A stretch of DNA of 36,889 nucleotides from Porogramme epimiltina. Its lineage: Eukaryota > Basidiomycota > Agaricomycetes > Polyporales > Polyporaceae. Shown here piece by piece: positions 11,909-22,503 of the stretch (its first letter is position 1; each line of letters starts with the position of its first letter). Position numbers and translations under genes: made by a program. The notes under the pieces were generated by a model. That model had not been told where the DNA came from, ran no database searches, and worked only from the letters and a program-made list of their open reading frames with translations. The stretch covers positions 1 through 36,889 of the forward strand of contig FTLJ01000676.1 of the NCBI GenBank assembly GCA_900155495.1, given 5' to 3'.

Positions 11909-11993
11909 GGGCGCGATTCCAGCTGTAATACTCACCATCTCGGCCAACCTTTTAGCTCGCCCACCTCTCTCAACGCAATCGCCGTCACACGTC

Positions 11994-12600
11994 ATGTCCG
12001 GAGGCAACGTCCTGCTCCTGCTCCTTCCCGACTGGGTGCAGCAGCACGTCCAGGAGATCTACACTGCAAAGACGCCTGAGGACTTTGACACCGCGTTCGA
12101 CGCTTTCATTGCGCCTAACGCTCGCATTCAATTCAACGGCAAGCCAATCTCGCGCGAGGAGTATAAGAAGACGATTCGGGGAGAAACGACCGGCCTTCCA
12201 GGCTCGGCTATCACCTTCACCAGCGTCGTCTCCGTACAGGACCCCAACTCCGAACTGGTGCGTGTTCTTCCCCGCCCTGCTTCGCCACCATCGTTTCACT
12301 TGGGTCGTGGCTCTGATGTGGTGCTCAATCATAATGATGTGGACGATGTAGACCGGCGCCGTCGGCGCCTTCTTCACGGCGAACCTGATTCAATCGACTA
12401 CACCTATCCGCGCCAACCTCATTCACGCCTCGCTGAACGTCGAGTACGTCTCCTGCTCACATTCGTTACGAACATATCAGCTAACCCTTGCGTGTTGTAG
12501 AGTTATCGAAGAGCCGTCCTCCAACCCGAACGTCGGTGACCACCGCCGCGTGTCGGTTCTGAGCGAGGTTCTGACCGTCTCGCTGAGCCCGATCCTGTAG
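11994..12600 (+). CDS. Small NTF2/SnoaL-like fold protein
   Basis: Three exons, 11994-12257, 12352-12443 and 12501-12600, give 151 residues ending at TAG 12598-12600. Both introns have GTGCGT or GTACGT donors and TAG acceptors, and frame continuity is exact. The order is an amphipathic start (LLLLLPDWVQQHVQEIYTAK), a helical segment (PEDFDTAFDAFIAPNARIQF), the NGKPISREEYKKTIRGE loop and then alternating beta-strand-like stretches to the C terminus. Length and layout (helices, then a strand, then a curved sheet) suggest the cone-shaped NTF2/SnoaL-like fold common in small mushroom proteins of unknown role. No catalytic residues can be assigned. There is no signal peptide. The gene is real with good confidence, but the fold call is an inference from pattern. 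Confidence 0.7.
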
Positions 12601-13099
12601 CATCTACCTAGTATACCTTTCAGAGATCCCTTATTGTGCAAGGGGACACAGCTAGCGTCTGTCGCATTTGTATACTATGTCACTAGCGAAATTTCGACCG
12701 CGAACTAGGCGTTAACTGTGATTTATGCCTGAGATTCATCTAAGATCAAGAATTCATAGATAATACACCTGAAGTAGAGCATCCTCGCCTACTCCATGCT
12801 CAGTTGTGTGCGTTGCCTCGGGGCCGCGAATGACATCATGGAAACCGTACACGTGATTGTCCACATGAGCGTCTACCGTGCGACCGCAGCTACGGCAGCA
12901 CCAAACGACGCGCCGCGCTAGGTTCTCTAGAGACCTTGACTTCGCTCGGCCTTGTTGTATAGATTTTACTCTATTGCTTCGCATACCCTTGCTCATTCTA
13001 CCGATAGTAAGGGTGTCCAATTCAAGTGAGTACAGGTGATAGATCTTCCCGTGTCTCATACCGTATGCATCCTGACTACATCACGACTAGAACCCATTC
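12601..13099. other. Intergenic stretch
   Basis: I see no gene. It is more AT-rich than the neighbouring exons and serves as the 3' flank of the NTF2-like gene and the 5' flank of the BTB gene. No clear TATA box is present. Confidence 0.4.
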
Positions 13100-14337
13100 A
13101 TGTCCAGTCGTGCTGCAAAGAGGGCCCGTTTAGAGAGCCTCGGAGATACTGGCTCGCTGAACCTACGGCTGTTGGAGTTCCGCCTCCATTGCTTCGACAT
13201 CTTCGGAGCTGAGTATAATAGAGAACTTGCAGAAGCTGCGTGGAGGGAAGCTGCGGGCGACCAGCACAAGGCGTCTGCCCTTCTCGCAGATCCATCATGG
13301 AAATCGCGAGTACAAGGAGCTACGGCACCACGACCCCCACAAGTAGAGGGTGTAGTGGTGCTGAAGAAGGACGAAGAGTTCTGGTTTCAGGACGGATCGG
13401 TAATCCTTGTCGCTGGCGACGTGCAGTTCAAGGTGTACCAAGGCGTCCTCGCCACACACTCCCCCGTGTTCAAAGACATGTTTAGTCTCCCACAACCTGC
13501 TTCAAGCTCAACCTCAAGTGGCACTTCAATTTGTCCTGCGGTTGTCCACTTGACAGACCACCCTGCGGACGTTAGGGAAGTCCTGCGAGTCCTGTTGCCC
13601 AAGTCACAACCCAGGTATGTGAAGCGTCATATTAGGATTCCCCCGGCCTTTGGTGACCTTTCCTTCAACATATGCCAAGACCCCTTTCTCTTGTCGATCC
13701 TAAGTACCACGTCATTGCGGCCTACGTCCGCCTTGGTCACAAGTACCAAATTGACCATCTTGTCGAGGAGGGTATTGCATATCTGAAAAGGTACTATCCC
13801 GTCAAATTCGAAGTCATGGAGAAGCTTGGGGGTCACGGGCCTCCGAAATTTCGCTCTATCGAGAACATCGGAGTCATCAACCTCGCACGCTTAACGAATG
13901 AGCTATCTTTGATCCCTTCTGCCATGGTGCGCTGCTGTGCGCTAGATGGTGAGAAGATCATCAGAGGCTTCACTCTTCCCACCGGCGTTCAAGAAGTTTT
14001 GTATTCCGACGACCTCGCAAAATGCTTCAACACTAGCCGCCGGCTTGGTTCGTGCAACGTTGACATCACTTCTCATCTTTTCCCCCTTGCCCCTTCTCCA
14101 CATTGCAAATCCAAGTCGACATGTCAAGCGCTAATGATCGAATGCTCGGACCCTCCGATAGAGGAATTCGACGCCGTCCATCCGTTCGTGTCTTGGGAAC
14201 ACATCTTCGATGTCTGCTGCTTGGCTTGCAGAAAGTATCACAAGAAGCGCCACGATAAGGCTCGTCGGCAGCAATGGCTCCGGCTCCCCGACATAGTCGG
14301 CGTCCAGGTGAAGGACTGGCCTACTACGGACATATAG
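13100..14337 (+). CDS. BTB/POZ domain protein with a CUE/UBA-like N-terminal segment
   Basis: Two exons, 13100-13614 and 13680-14337, joined through a GTATGT...AAG intron, give 390 residues. A basic start (RAAKRARLE, possible nuclear signal) leads to residues 23-70. That segment reads like a small three-helix ubiquitin-binding (CUE/UBA) module, with the pattern AWREAAGDQHKASALLADPS. The BTB domain follows from about 92. It has FWFQDGSVILVAGDVQFKVY and GVLATHSPVFKDM in the first exon and YHVIAAYVRLGHKYQIDHLV in the second. The C-terminal half carries paired cysteines (CKSKSTC near the middle, then CCLAC) that may bind a metal. Members of this mushroom-expanded BTB family could act as adaptors, for example for cullin-3 ligases. 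That is family-level inference, and no target is visible. It is the best preserved of five BTB loci here. Confidence 0.85.
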
Positions 14338-14902
14338 AATGATGAGTGAGGTGGAAGACGCGCGACCGAACGGCGCGCCTTTTAGATACCCGCCACTTGT
14401 ATTTTGCTGAGTATATTGGTATAAGGCGCGTATAGCTTCCACAACCGACATGTTTCTCTACCAGTCTGACCCTATGTTATCATAGATACACCCTGGGCTT
14501 GTCAAATTAAATGTCTTTGTGTTCATGTCCCTAGCATGCCGCCATTGGTCCGTCTGGTGAGATGAGCCCACATTGCGAGCTTGCATATGAACTTTCAGGG
14601 GTACAAACATATCGGATGGGTGGCGCGCACTAATGATGATTCTAGTTTTCCGAGGCGCACACCACAGTCACGTTATCCCCACCGTGACAAGATCATAGTT
14701 TCAGTTTCATGAACTGGGCGTTGTGCGCCGGCCCAGGTCGTACCTGAAACCCGTCTCCCGGTAGGCTTGCGTAGCACATGCCTATCGCGCAGCTACATCG
14801 CCGCCCGTGAGAACACTGCCCCGGACTCTTGTCGAACGATAATTTCAAGAGCTGAATGTTATCGTAGGGGTGAGTCTGGATTCGGACTCGCTTCACGACG
14901 AT
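14338..14902. other. Intergenic stretch
   Basis: I see no gene. It is the 3' flank of the BTB gene followed by the P450-2 promoter. Confidence 0.4.
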
Positions 14903-14909
14903 TATAAAG
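14903..14909 (+). promoter_or_regulatory. TATA box of P450-2
   Basis: TATAAAG lies 76 bases upstream of the ATG at 14979. Confidence 0.6.
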
Positions 14910-14978
14910 AGCGTTAGCATGGGCCGTGGCTGATTCCTCTCGACGCCAACCCACACCCCCTCATAGGCCCTCAAGGAG

Positions 14979-17172
14979 ATGATCGGGTTCTTGGTAGTTG
15001 GTCTGTTTGCTGTTGCTGTTCTGGTGCGGTGGCTATCTAGACGGCAGTATCGACTCCCACCGGGGCCCAACGCAATCCCCCTTCTTGGGAGTGTCCATCA
15101 TCTGCCCCTCGAATTTCAAGAGAAGACGTTTCGTGACTGGAGGAGCATTTACGGTGAATACGCTTCCTCTTAGTACTTCAAGCGATTGACGCCCCACCCC
15201 CACATAGGTGACATCATCTACCTCAAAATATTTCGCACCCCTGCGATCGTAATCAACTCGCTCTCCGCAGCGCGCGATCTACTGGACAAGCGGAGCGCAA
15301 AGTACTCAGACAGACCCCGCATGGTTCTTCTGGCAGAGCTGTCAGTGTTCTATTCGTTCGAGTACTGCTATCTGCGTATTGATGCTTTGCATACCTAGTC
15401 AGGGACACGACTCGTCACTCCTTGCTATGCCATACGGCGATCGTTCTCGCAAGCATCGGAGATGGATGCACGACGGGATAGGGACCAAGAAGGCAGTACA
15501 ATCCTACCGGCCTGTTGTGGTCAGGGAGATGCAAATACTACTTGAGGGCCTCCGGGAGACCCCCAACGAGTTCGTCTCCCATCTCTATAGGTCTGTGCTC
15601 TCTCTTCCAATGAGTCATGCGATATAGATGGTATACTGACCAGAGGTTGCGGACCAGGTACACCGCTGCTACGCTCCTTGAAGTTACGTATGGCCGACGC
15701 CTCATGACGATGCAAGACGAACTCATCGTGCTCGCCGAGCGTTCTACCAATGCCACGAATGAGTGCGGCACACCAGGCGCGATGCTCGTCGATTTCTTCC
15801 CTATATGTAAGCAACCGGATTATGGCCGTTGAGTGGCATCCACTCAATCATTTCCCCTGCATTAAGTAAAGTACATACCGACGTGGGTGCCGGGCGGAAG
15901 CATCAAAAGGAAAACTCTCGTGTGCAGAACTACACTCGTCGAATGGCGTAATAGATCGATTGAAATGGTGAAGTCTGACATGGTGCGTCCTCCTAGCAAT
16001 CCCTATACGTCTTCGTGCCTGCATGCATTTCTCATTTACGGGTCAGGCATCCGGAACGGGTTCCCCGTGCATCGTCTCGTCTCTGCTAGACACAGACAGA
16101 GAGATTTCGCAAGGCGAGCTGGAAGACATCAAGGGACTTGGAGTGAATCTTTTCGGGGGTAGGATAGCTCCAATCTTTCCTTTCTACCCGATGCTGATTT
16201 TGAGGTATCGCGAAAAGCCGGCACGGAAACGGTAGATGAGCACTTCACGAAACTGTACCCCTCGTTAGCTGACCCACGATCACATTCGTGTAGACTTATG
16301 GGACGCTCGTCAACTTTTTCCTCGCTATGACACGTAATCCGGACGTCTTCAACAAAGCACAAACCGAAATAGATCGGGTGGTTGGCCGCGACCGCATGCC
16401 CACTTTTGAAGATCGCGAAACGTTGCCTTACCTCAACGCTGTCCTCCAGGAAATCTATCGGTGCGTACAAGTAGTCGACAGTGGACAACATGCTCATACT
16501 GACATGATTTTAGGTGGACCCCTGGACTACCCCTTTGTACGCACATGGAGCTGAAACATCGCCGTCGGTCATTTCTGACTGGGATTGTTAGCTGTCCCGC
16601 ATCGCGTGATGACGGATGATCGTTATGGCGAGTACGACATACCAGCTGGGTGCACCGTGATGCCCAATATCTGGTACGACCACCTATCGTCGTCGCCACC
16701 ACAATGCATAACCAGTCGCAATCGCAGGGGCATGACTCGTGACACAGATTACTACGAGGATCCGGAGGAATTCCGCCCAGAACGTCATCTCAATCTAGAT
16801 GGAGACACGCTGGTCGACGACAAACAGCTGCCTAGTAGCTTCGTCTTCGGATTTGGGCGGAGGTCAGTCTAGCCAGCCGTCTCTGCAAATTCCACGTGCT
16901 TACCGACTGTTGAGAAGGGTGTGCCCTGGCCAGGAGTTCGCAGATCAAGCCCTTTGGCTCGCCTTCGCGAATATTGTAGCGTCGTTCGACATACGCAAGC
17001 CGGTTGACAGTGAAGGCAGAGAGATCACGCCTCCAGCCGCATTCAAGCCCGGCTTCACCATGTAATGTAGTGCGCGCTGAATTCTTTGTGCTTCACTGAC
17101 CGCGTGCATTCTAGTCGGCCTGTACCCTTCAAGTGCACTATCGTCCCACGTGAGCAGACGGGAGAGCTGTAG
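14979..17172 (+). CDS. Cytochrome P450 monooxygenase (P450-2)
   Basis: Thirteen exons: 14979-15153, 15208-15340, 15399-15590, 15658-15806, 15867-15982, 16047-16158, 16218-16231, 16294-16460, 16514-16536, 16592-16673, 16728-16862, 16918-17061, 17115-17172. They give 499 residues. The order is a membrane anchor (MIGFLVVGLFAVAVLVRW), the hinge RLPPGPNAIPLLG, the helix-C motif KHRRWMH, the I-helix AGTET (293-297), EIYR (350-353), FRPERH and the haem loop [11 protein letters not shown] (Cys435), split by an intron just before VCPG. Eight exon lengths equal those of P450-1, including the 14-base and 23-base microexons. Codon use is far less GC-biased than in P450-1, which suggests weaker expression or a different history. 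It is an ER-bound monooxygenase of unknown substrate. Exon 3 depends on TAG rather than the nearby CAG acceptor to keep frame. Confidence 0.92.
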
Positions 17173-17683
17173 AGGACACTTAGGGAGCCATGGGACACGA
17201 GTTTTCATGGTGTAGGGCATGAGGTGGTGTCGAATCAGTGACTTAGCAGCTAAACATAGGCCATGTTGGAATTAGAGGCTTGATTATCATGTGAGTATAC
17301 ATAGATGGCCTGAGGGTTGTGAGTAGGATAGTATAACCTGAGAGTAGCCGTATATCAGCCGCCAAGTTCCAAGTAGGGGAACGCTGTTAGGGAGACGGTG
17401 TGACCAGAATGCCTCAAATACAAACAAAGATGTAGCGAGGGGATTTCACGAGTCAAGGAAAAAAACTGAAATGACGACTCAGCCACGGCTCGAACCGCGG
17501 ACTTCGACCTATCTGAGGCACTGAAAGCGCGCACGCAAGGTGGTCAGGAGGAACTTTCCACGTGGCTTGAGAAACGATGGGCGCTTGGAGTAGGACGGTG
17601 GCTCACGTAAGCAAAGCTTTCCTCCGTGCAGGCCTGTCCTCCAGATCAACACCGACGTCCTCAAGACCCTCAAGCCCAACATC
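17173..17683. other. Intergenic stretch with a tRNA-like B box
   Basis: No protein gene is seen. On the minus strand near 17478-17500 there is GGTTCGAGCC, close to a tRNA B box. A run of seven T follows about 20 bases further on (the A-run ending at 17465 on the plus strand). I could not fold an acceptor, D arm and anticodon arm around it, so it is not called a tRNA. The right end is the leader of the eL14 gene. Confidence 0.35.
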
Positions 17684-18409
17684 ATGCCGGTGAGTCTCTA
17701 ATTGCTGTCGGGATGGTGTACGGACCGTGTGGGGTGTTGAACGAGCAAAAAACGGCGGTGGATTTGGCGATACGGGGATGGATGGCATGGGCGGACTTTG
17801 GATGACGACGGAGGACCCGTACACTGCGTCTTGGATACTTGTGGGACTTCGGTGTCTAGGTATGTGAGTACTCATGCACCCTTCTCTCCAGGCCCAGCCA
17901 TCCAACTTCACCCGCTTCGTCGAGGTCGGACGTGGTGCGTACTTTCTTCACCACCCACTACGATTTTCCCTCATTTCTTTACACAGTCGTCCTCCTCAAG
18001 TCCGGCCCCCAGGAGGGCCAGATCGCCGTCATCTCGGAGATCATTGACCACAACCGCGTAAGTTGACGCATCTCCTGCGATTCCCGTCGCACAATGCTCA
18101 AAGACTTGATTTCCGTAGGCTATCATCGATGGCCCCACCACCGGCGTGCCCCGCCAGTCCTTCCCCTACCGCCACATGACCCTCACCCCCTTCGTCCTCT
18201 CCAAACTCCCCCGCGCCGCCGGCACCGGTGTTATCCGCAAGCAGCTCGAGAAGGAGGGTACCGTCGAGAAGTGGCAGAAGTCGTCGTGGGCGCAGAAGCG
18301 GGAGGCGATCGCGAAGCGGAGGTCGCTCAACGACTTCGAGCGTTTCGCGGTCATGCTCGCGAAGAAGGCGCGGAGAGATCAGGTCCGCAAGGCCGTCTCG
18401 AAGGCGTGA
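17684..18409 (+). CDS. RPL14: 60S ribosomal protein eL14
   Basis: Four exons, 17684-17689, 17892-17934, 17987-18057 and 18119-18409, give 136 residues, close to the fungal eL14 size. The first coding exon holds only ATG CCG, which is common in fungal ribosomal protein genes. The family signature is clear: FTRFVEVGRVVLLKSG, then EGQIAVISEIIDHNRAIIDG (the KOW/SH3-like barrel), then PRQSFPYRHMTLTPFV. The basic C-terminal half follows, with WAQKREAIAKRRSLNDFERF and AVMLAKKARRDQVRKAVSKA. It is a structural protein of the cytosolic large subunit. The start is set by the reading frame of the tiny first exon. An upstream in-frame coding-looking stretch (VLQINTDVLKTLKPNI) lacks its own start and is treated as leader. 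Confidence 0.93.
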
Positions 18410-18750
18410 GTCTGGGACGTAGGAGCAGTTTTCCGTTCACCACTTCTTCTCGCACACGGGTCGGGGAGCTAAAACACACCGGGGTCGTCTGGCTACGCAG
18501 CACCGACGCCTTTACCCGTACACATGTCGTATTTTGCTGTGTTGCATATGTACTTTTCGCATGCCCATGAAATGGACTATGCCTCCGCGGTCGCAGCCCA
18601 GCGTCACGCCTCATGCTCCAACCACGGTCATGTTTGAAGCCGCAAGACGCATGAAAGTCCAACTTTTGCACCGTTGTTCCCGAGAGACTCTTAAGGGATA
18701 GTTACCCAGCACATATTGTTGCGTGTACCTAGTCTTACGATGTCCGTTGT
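18410..18750. other. 3' flank of the eL14 gene
   Basis: I see no gene. The stretch runs from the eL14 stop into the BTB 5' relic. Confidence 0.4.
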
Positions 18751-18991
18751 CGGTGTGAGGCGCTCCAACATATCCTTGTCGGGTACTCTGTGGGCGCCTC
18801 CCAAGTTTGGACGTGACGCTTTCGTGGAGTCTCCAGCCTCATCTCTACAATCATTCAAGTTTCGTTGCAATCCTTTGGCAACAAGTCTCGCGGGGATGTT
18901 TGCTCGCGAAATCAGGCAACATGCCCTTGAGGAAGTGGAAGATGAAGGGGCGGCGGCGCAGTCAGCCTCGCTCGTCCATGAGGGAGCGTAG
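18751..18991 (+). pseudogene. Truncated 5' end of a BTB gene (promoter plus first codons)
   Basis: This stretch aligns by eye with 22975-23220, the upstream region and first codons of the BTB gene at 23128. Shared pieces include GTGAGxCGCTC, TTTCGTGGAGT and GCAGTCAG, with the ATG codons aligned (18897 here, 23128 there). The short frame from 18897 reads EEVEDEGAAAQSAS, against AESEDGATAASQSVS in the intact copy, and stops at 18991. The BTB domain itself is absent. It is a relic left at the edge of the duplicated segment. The minus-strand flank of the orphan gene copy begins right after it. Confidence 0.55.
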
Positions 18992-19017
18992 ACCCCTATG
19001 AATATATTTACAACAAT

Positions 19018-20794
19018 ACGAAATTCCATCCTTTTACTATTGACGAGCATGTACATGAAATGCAGGATAGGAAAGGACACGAGGGAGTGTGCAGCACGGG
19101 TACGTGCGAAGACAGCTTGACAGCGACACAGAGCGCGCGAGATGCAGCAGGCGGTAAAGAGCGGAAAGCGGGTTGGGGATGAGGGATGGCAAGGTCGACA
19201 CCTCGGTGGGGCCGGATGGTCTCACCGTAGGGCAGAGGACCATTACAGGGATAGACGAGACGAGGGAGCAAGGAACGCACGAGTGGAAGTAGAGAGTGGG
19301 TGAGAGAGTAGTGATCTACCCCAGTGGAGATGCGGAATCTTGACATGTAGAGGGCGCGGACGTGAGGAGGGCTACGGATCCGGACGGCGGGGCCGCATCG
19401 CGTCCGCGCACGCGTGCGGCAGCACCTCTCAGTCGTGGCGCACTACTTGCCCTTCGCGAACTTCGTGCTCTTCTTCAGTCTGATCATGTTCGAGAACGCA
19501 CCCTTGATCGACTGCGTCTTGACAGGTGCGCTGTCGGACGCCGCGGCGGAGGGCCCGTCGGGAGAGCTCGAGCTGGCGGCGGGAGACCCGCGCCTCGAGA
19601 GCCAGACCAGCAACGACTTCCTCTTGACCGGAGAGTGGTGGGGCGACAGGTCGCTCGCAGCGGGAGGAACCACGGGGGCGCTTGCGCTCGGGGAGGGAAG
19701 GGGGAGGTGCAAGATGGACCGTGCGTGGCTGGGGGAGGTCGGCGCTGGCGAGAGCTGCGCGTTCACGGCGAGGTGTACGGGTGGCGCGGCCGAGGCCGTG
19801 GTGGGCTGAGTGTCCTCGGCGGAGCGGGGGATGTCGCTCGCGGGAAGGGAGGGGTTGTGGGACTCTATGGATGGGAGACTAGGGTTCTTCGGGATGAGCA
19901 ATTGGCGGACCACTTGGGTTAATCTATCGATTTGCGCCTTGAGCTCGTTGAACCGTTTTTCCATCTTAGCATTGAGGCTGTGGATCGTGTCCTTGAGCTC
20001 CTTGGTCTCCTGGCGGAGCATGGCAATCTCCTCCCGGAGTTCCTTGACCACTTGCTGCAGCTCCTCCTTTGTCGCCGCGCTCTGACCCTCTTGGTGTGCA
20101 GTCGTGTGGTCCGAGCGGTCGGGCGATCCCGCTCCAAAAGCGCCATCTAGCCTGAATCAGACATGCATCCACCCTCACAGGGAATCAATCCACACGTACT
20201 GCTAGGTCGAGCCTCGTTTGGCGCTGGGGCGATTCTCGACGCTATCTTGGCCGCCGCCAAAGTAGACGTGGATAGCTGGATCGTGAGTCGGTTCGTGGCC
20301 GACTGGAGGACGAGGGGAGGGAGAGGGCGAAGGACGATGCGCTGGGGCCTGCGCGTAGAGGCTTTGTCGGGTTTATCGTCGGAGGGTGTTGGCTTTGGAG
20401 CCATTCTGTGCGGATAGAGATGCGACGACGCGATGAAGGAAGGATGAGTGATTTAGACGCGAGGCTGCCCAGGAGGGGACCAGGAGGAAGACACGAGGCG
20501 GAAGACGAGCACGTACTGAGGACGGTACGAGGACGGTCATATATAGTGAACGGGCACGATGCGTGATCCTCCCACAGTGATGGCCCGTGCGCGCGCAGAT
20601 CATCCAGAAAGCAGAATAAAGCTTAGACTAGGGGAAGCCTAGCTGGACGAGGACAAGGATCGGTGGATCTCTACTGCATCGTTGTTCGGGACCCCGGCGA
20701 GTCGCGAAGACCTGGGCACGCCCCTCGGCGAGACAACACATGGCGTGCGCGTATGTTACCGCCCTAGGTCCAGTTGAACTTCCTTATCCTGAGC
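19018..20794. repeat. Segmental duplication, copy 1
   Basis: From ACGAAATTCCATCC at 19018 to TTATCCTGAGC at 20794, this segment matches 20940-22924 in order. It contains the 3' flank, the whole minus-strand orphan gene A and its 5' flank. Both flanks and coding parts are diverged but alignable, for example GATGGCCCGTGCGCGC near 20580 and 22720, and AGCTGGACGAGGACAAGGAT near 20640 and 22778. Copy 2 is about 200 bases longer, mostly because of a minisatellite in its gene. Confidence 0.75.
19443..20404 (-). CDS. Unrecognised protein, coiled coil plus Ser/Pro/Ala-rich tail (orphan gene A)
   Basis: Two exons on the minus strand, 20404-20200 and 20146-19443, give 302 residues. The GTACGT donor and the TAG acceptor at 20148-20147 are confirmed by the paralogue at 21315-22503, whose first exon has the same 205-base length. 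Residues 1-69 are basic, with ARRP-type then RIVLRPLPPLVLQSATNRL. About 85-150 is a heptad-patterned coiled coil (KEELQQVVKELREEIAMLRQ onward, ending QVVRQLL). A low-complexity Ser/Pro/Ala tail follows. It ends in a conserved basic segment (KTQSIKGAFSNMIRLKKS, then TKFAKGK). There is no signal peptide or membrane helix. I do not recognise the family. A coiled coil suggests oligomerisation, and the conserved ends suggest selection on both termini. Confidence 0.7.
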
Positions 20795-20939
20795 GAACGT
20801 CGCATGTCGGCTTTCCACGACTCGCTCTTTTGCGCGAGCGAAGAAGCTGGACCTGATGATGCACATCCTTTAGCGCCGAGGATAAGCATGTCTGTCCGCC
20901 TGGGGCGCCGCACAGGCGACGCGAGTGCGATACAACAAC
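20795..20939. other. Spacer between the two duplicated segments
   Basis: This 145-base spacer is not part of the clear duplication. A weak resemblance to the BTB first exon (FCASEEAGPDDA against RAESEDGATA) hints that it is another eroded BTB 5' end. I would not call it on sequence alone. Confidence 0.25.
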
Positions 20940-21314
20940 ACGAAATTCCATCCATTTGCTATCGACGAACGTGTACATGAAAAGCAAGCAGAACAGGAGA
21001 AGACACAAAGGAGTGTGCGACACGGGTATGTGCGAAAACAGCTTAACGGTGACACAGAGCGGGGGAGATGCAGTTTGCGGTAAAGAGCGGGGTGGGGATC
21101 GGGAATAACGGGGTCGACGCCTCATGGAGGCGGATGTTCCCGCCGCAGGGCGGCGGGCTATAACGGGGACAGGACGAGACGAGGGAGAAAAGGACGCACG
21201 GGATGAAACGGAGAGTGGGGAGGAGGCGACGATTTGCGCCGACAGAGACGTGGGATCTTGACACGCGGACGGGAGAGGGGGTGCATTGTGCTAGCACCTG
21301 CCAGCCGTGGCGCA

Positions 21315-22503
21315 CTACTTGCCCTTGTTGAACTCCATGCTCTTCTTCAGGCCAACAGCCATGTTCGAGACCACCTTCTTGATCGACAACGTCTTACCCG
21401 GGGCGTTGTCCGACTCCGGAACCGCCGCGGCGGAAGACCCGGCGGGGGAGCTTGGGCTAGTGGCGGAACGTTCACTTCTCGAGAACATCCCCAGAACCGA
21501 ACTCCTCCTGACCGGAACGTGGGGGGCCGACAGGCCCGCCGCGGCGGAAGGACTGGCGGGCGCACTCGCGTTTGCACTGGAGGCGGAGGGAGAAAGGTGC
21601 GAGATGGACTGAGCGGAGCTAGGGGCGGAAGGCGCGGCAGCGATCTGGGTGTTCACGGTGAGGCGGGCGGGCGGCGCGGCGGGGACAGCGAGGACGGCGG
21701 GGACGGGGGCGACGGCAGGGACGGGGGCGACGGCTGGGGCGGGCGCGACGGCTGGGACGGGCGCGACGGCTGGGACGGGCGCGACGGCTGGGACGGGCGC
21801 GACAACGGCGACGGGGACAGTGGCGACGGCAGGGACCGGGGCGACGGCAGGGAGCTGGGGGTCCTCGACGGAGTGGGCGGTGTCGCTCGCGGAAGGGGAG
21901 TCAGGGTTGTTGAAAGTTACGGGGGTGTCGGACATATGGACGGAAGACTGGGGTTCTTCAGCGTTAGTAGCTGCTTGACCATTACGGTTAATTGGCCGAT
22001 TTCCGTCTGTAGCCCTGCGATCGCTTCCCTGGACTCCTGGCGGAGCGCAGCAATCTCGGCCTGGAGTCGCGTCTCCACCTGATGCAACTCTTCCTTTGTC
22101 ACTAGGCTCTTATCCTCTTGGTGTGTAGTCGTGTCATTCGAGCGGTCGGTGTGGTCCTCGTGGTCGATGTCGTTCGAACGGTCGATGCGGTCCGAGCTGG
22201 GGAGGTGGTACGAAGGGATAGGCAAACCCCCTTCAAAAGTGTCATCTACCCTAAATCAGACACGCGTCCACGCTCAGAGAGAAACAATCCACACGCACTG
22301 CTAGACCGAGCCTCACCCGACACTGGGGCGATTCTCGACGCTATCTTCGGCCCCACTGAGGTAGACATGGATAGCTGGATGGTGATTCGGTTGGTGGCCG
22401 ATTGAAGGACGAGGGGAGGGAGAGGGCGAAGGACGATGCGCTGGGGCCTGCGAGCAGAGGCTTTATCGCTTTTATCCGCGGGGGCTGTTTGTCTTGGAGC
22501 CAT
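21315..22503 (-). CDS. Unrecognised protein, paralogue of orphan gene A (orphan gene B)
   Basis: The minus-strand exons are 22503-22299 and 22245-21921. A third part, 21885-21315, follows if a 35-base GTAACT...GAG intron is accepted; this gives 366 residues. The first exon equals that of copy A in length and mostly in sequence (RIVLRPLPPLVLQSATNR is identical). The coiled coil (KEELHQVETRLQAEIAALRQ, ending MVKQLL) and the C-terminal tail (KTLSIKKVVSNMAVGLKKS, then MEFNKGK) are conserved. Just after KNPSLPSI the frame meets a stop. The stretch to the next shared point is 20 bases longer than in copy A. Either the tiny intron, which holds a CTGAC branch sequence, restores the frame, or the gene is frameshifted. 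Its middle is expanded by an AVAPVP hexapeptide array. Confidence 0.6.
21690..21850 (-). repeat. Coding minisatellite, 18-base unit (AVAPVP hexapeptide)
   Basis: About nine tandem units of 18 bases lie inside orphan gene B. Four central units on the plus strand are nearly identical (GACGGCTGGGACGGGCGC). They encode Ala-Val-Ala-Pro-Val-Pro on the minus strand. Copy A has no such array, so it expanded after the duplication. Unit length is a multiple of three, so copy-number change keeps the frame. Confidence 0.85.

Noticed and set aside
12754..12840. Minus-strand peptide TEHGVGEDALL resembling the antisense of a BTB domain
   Set aside because: The plus frame reads SILAYSMLS, preceded by a stop, and only a few residues fit the BTB pattern. 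It is too short to call another relic.
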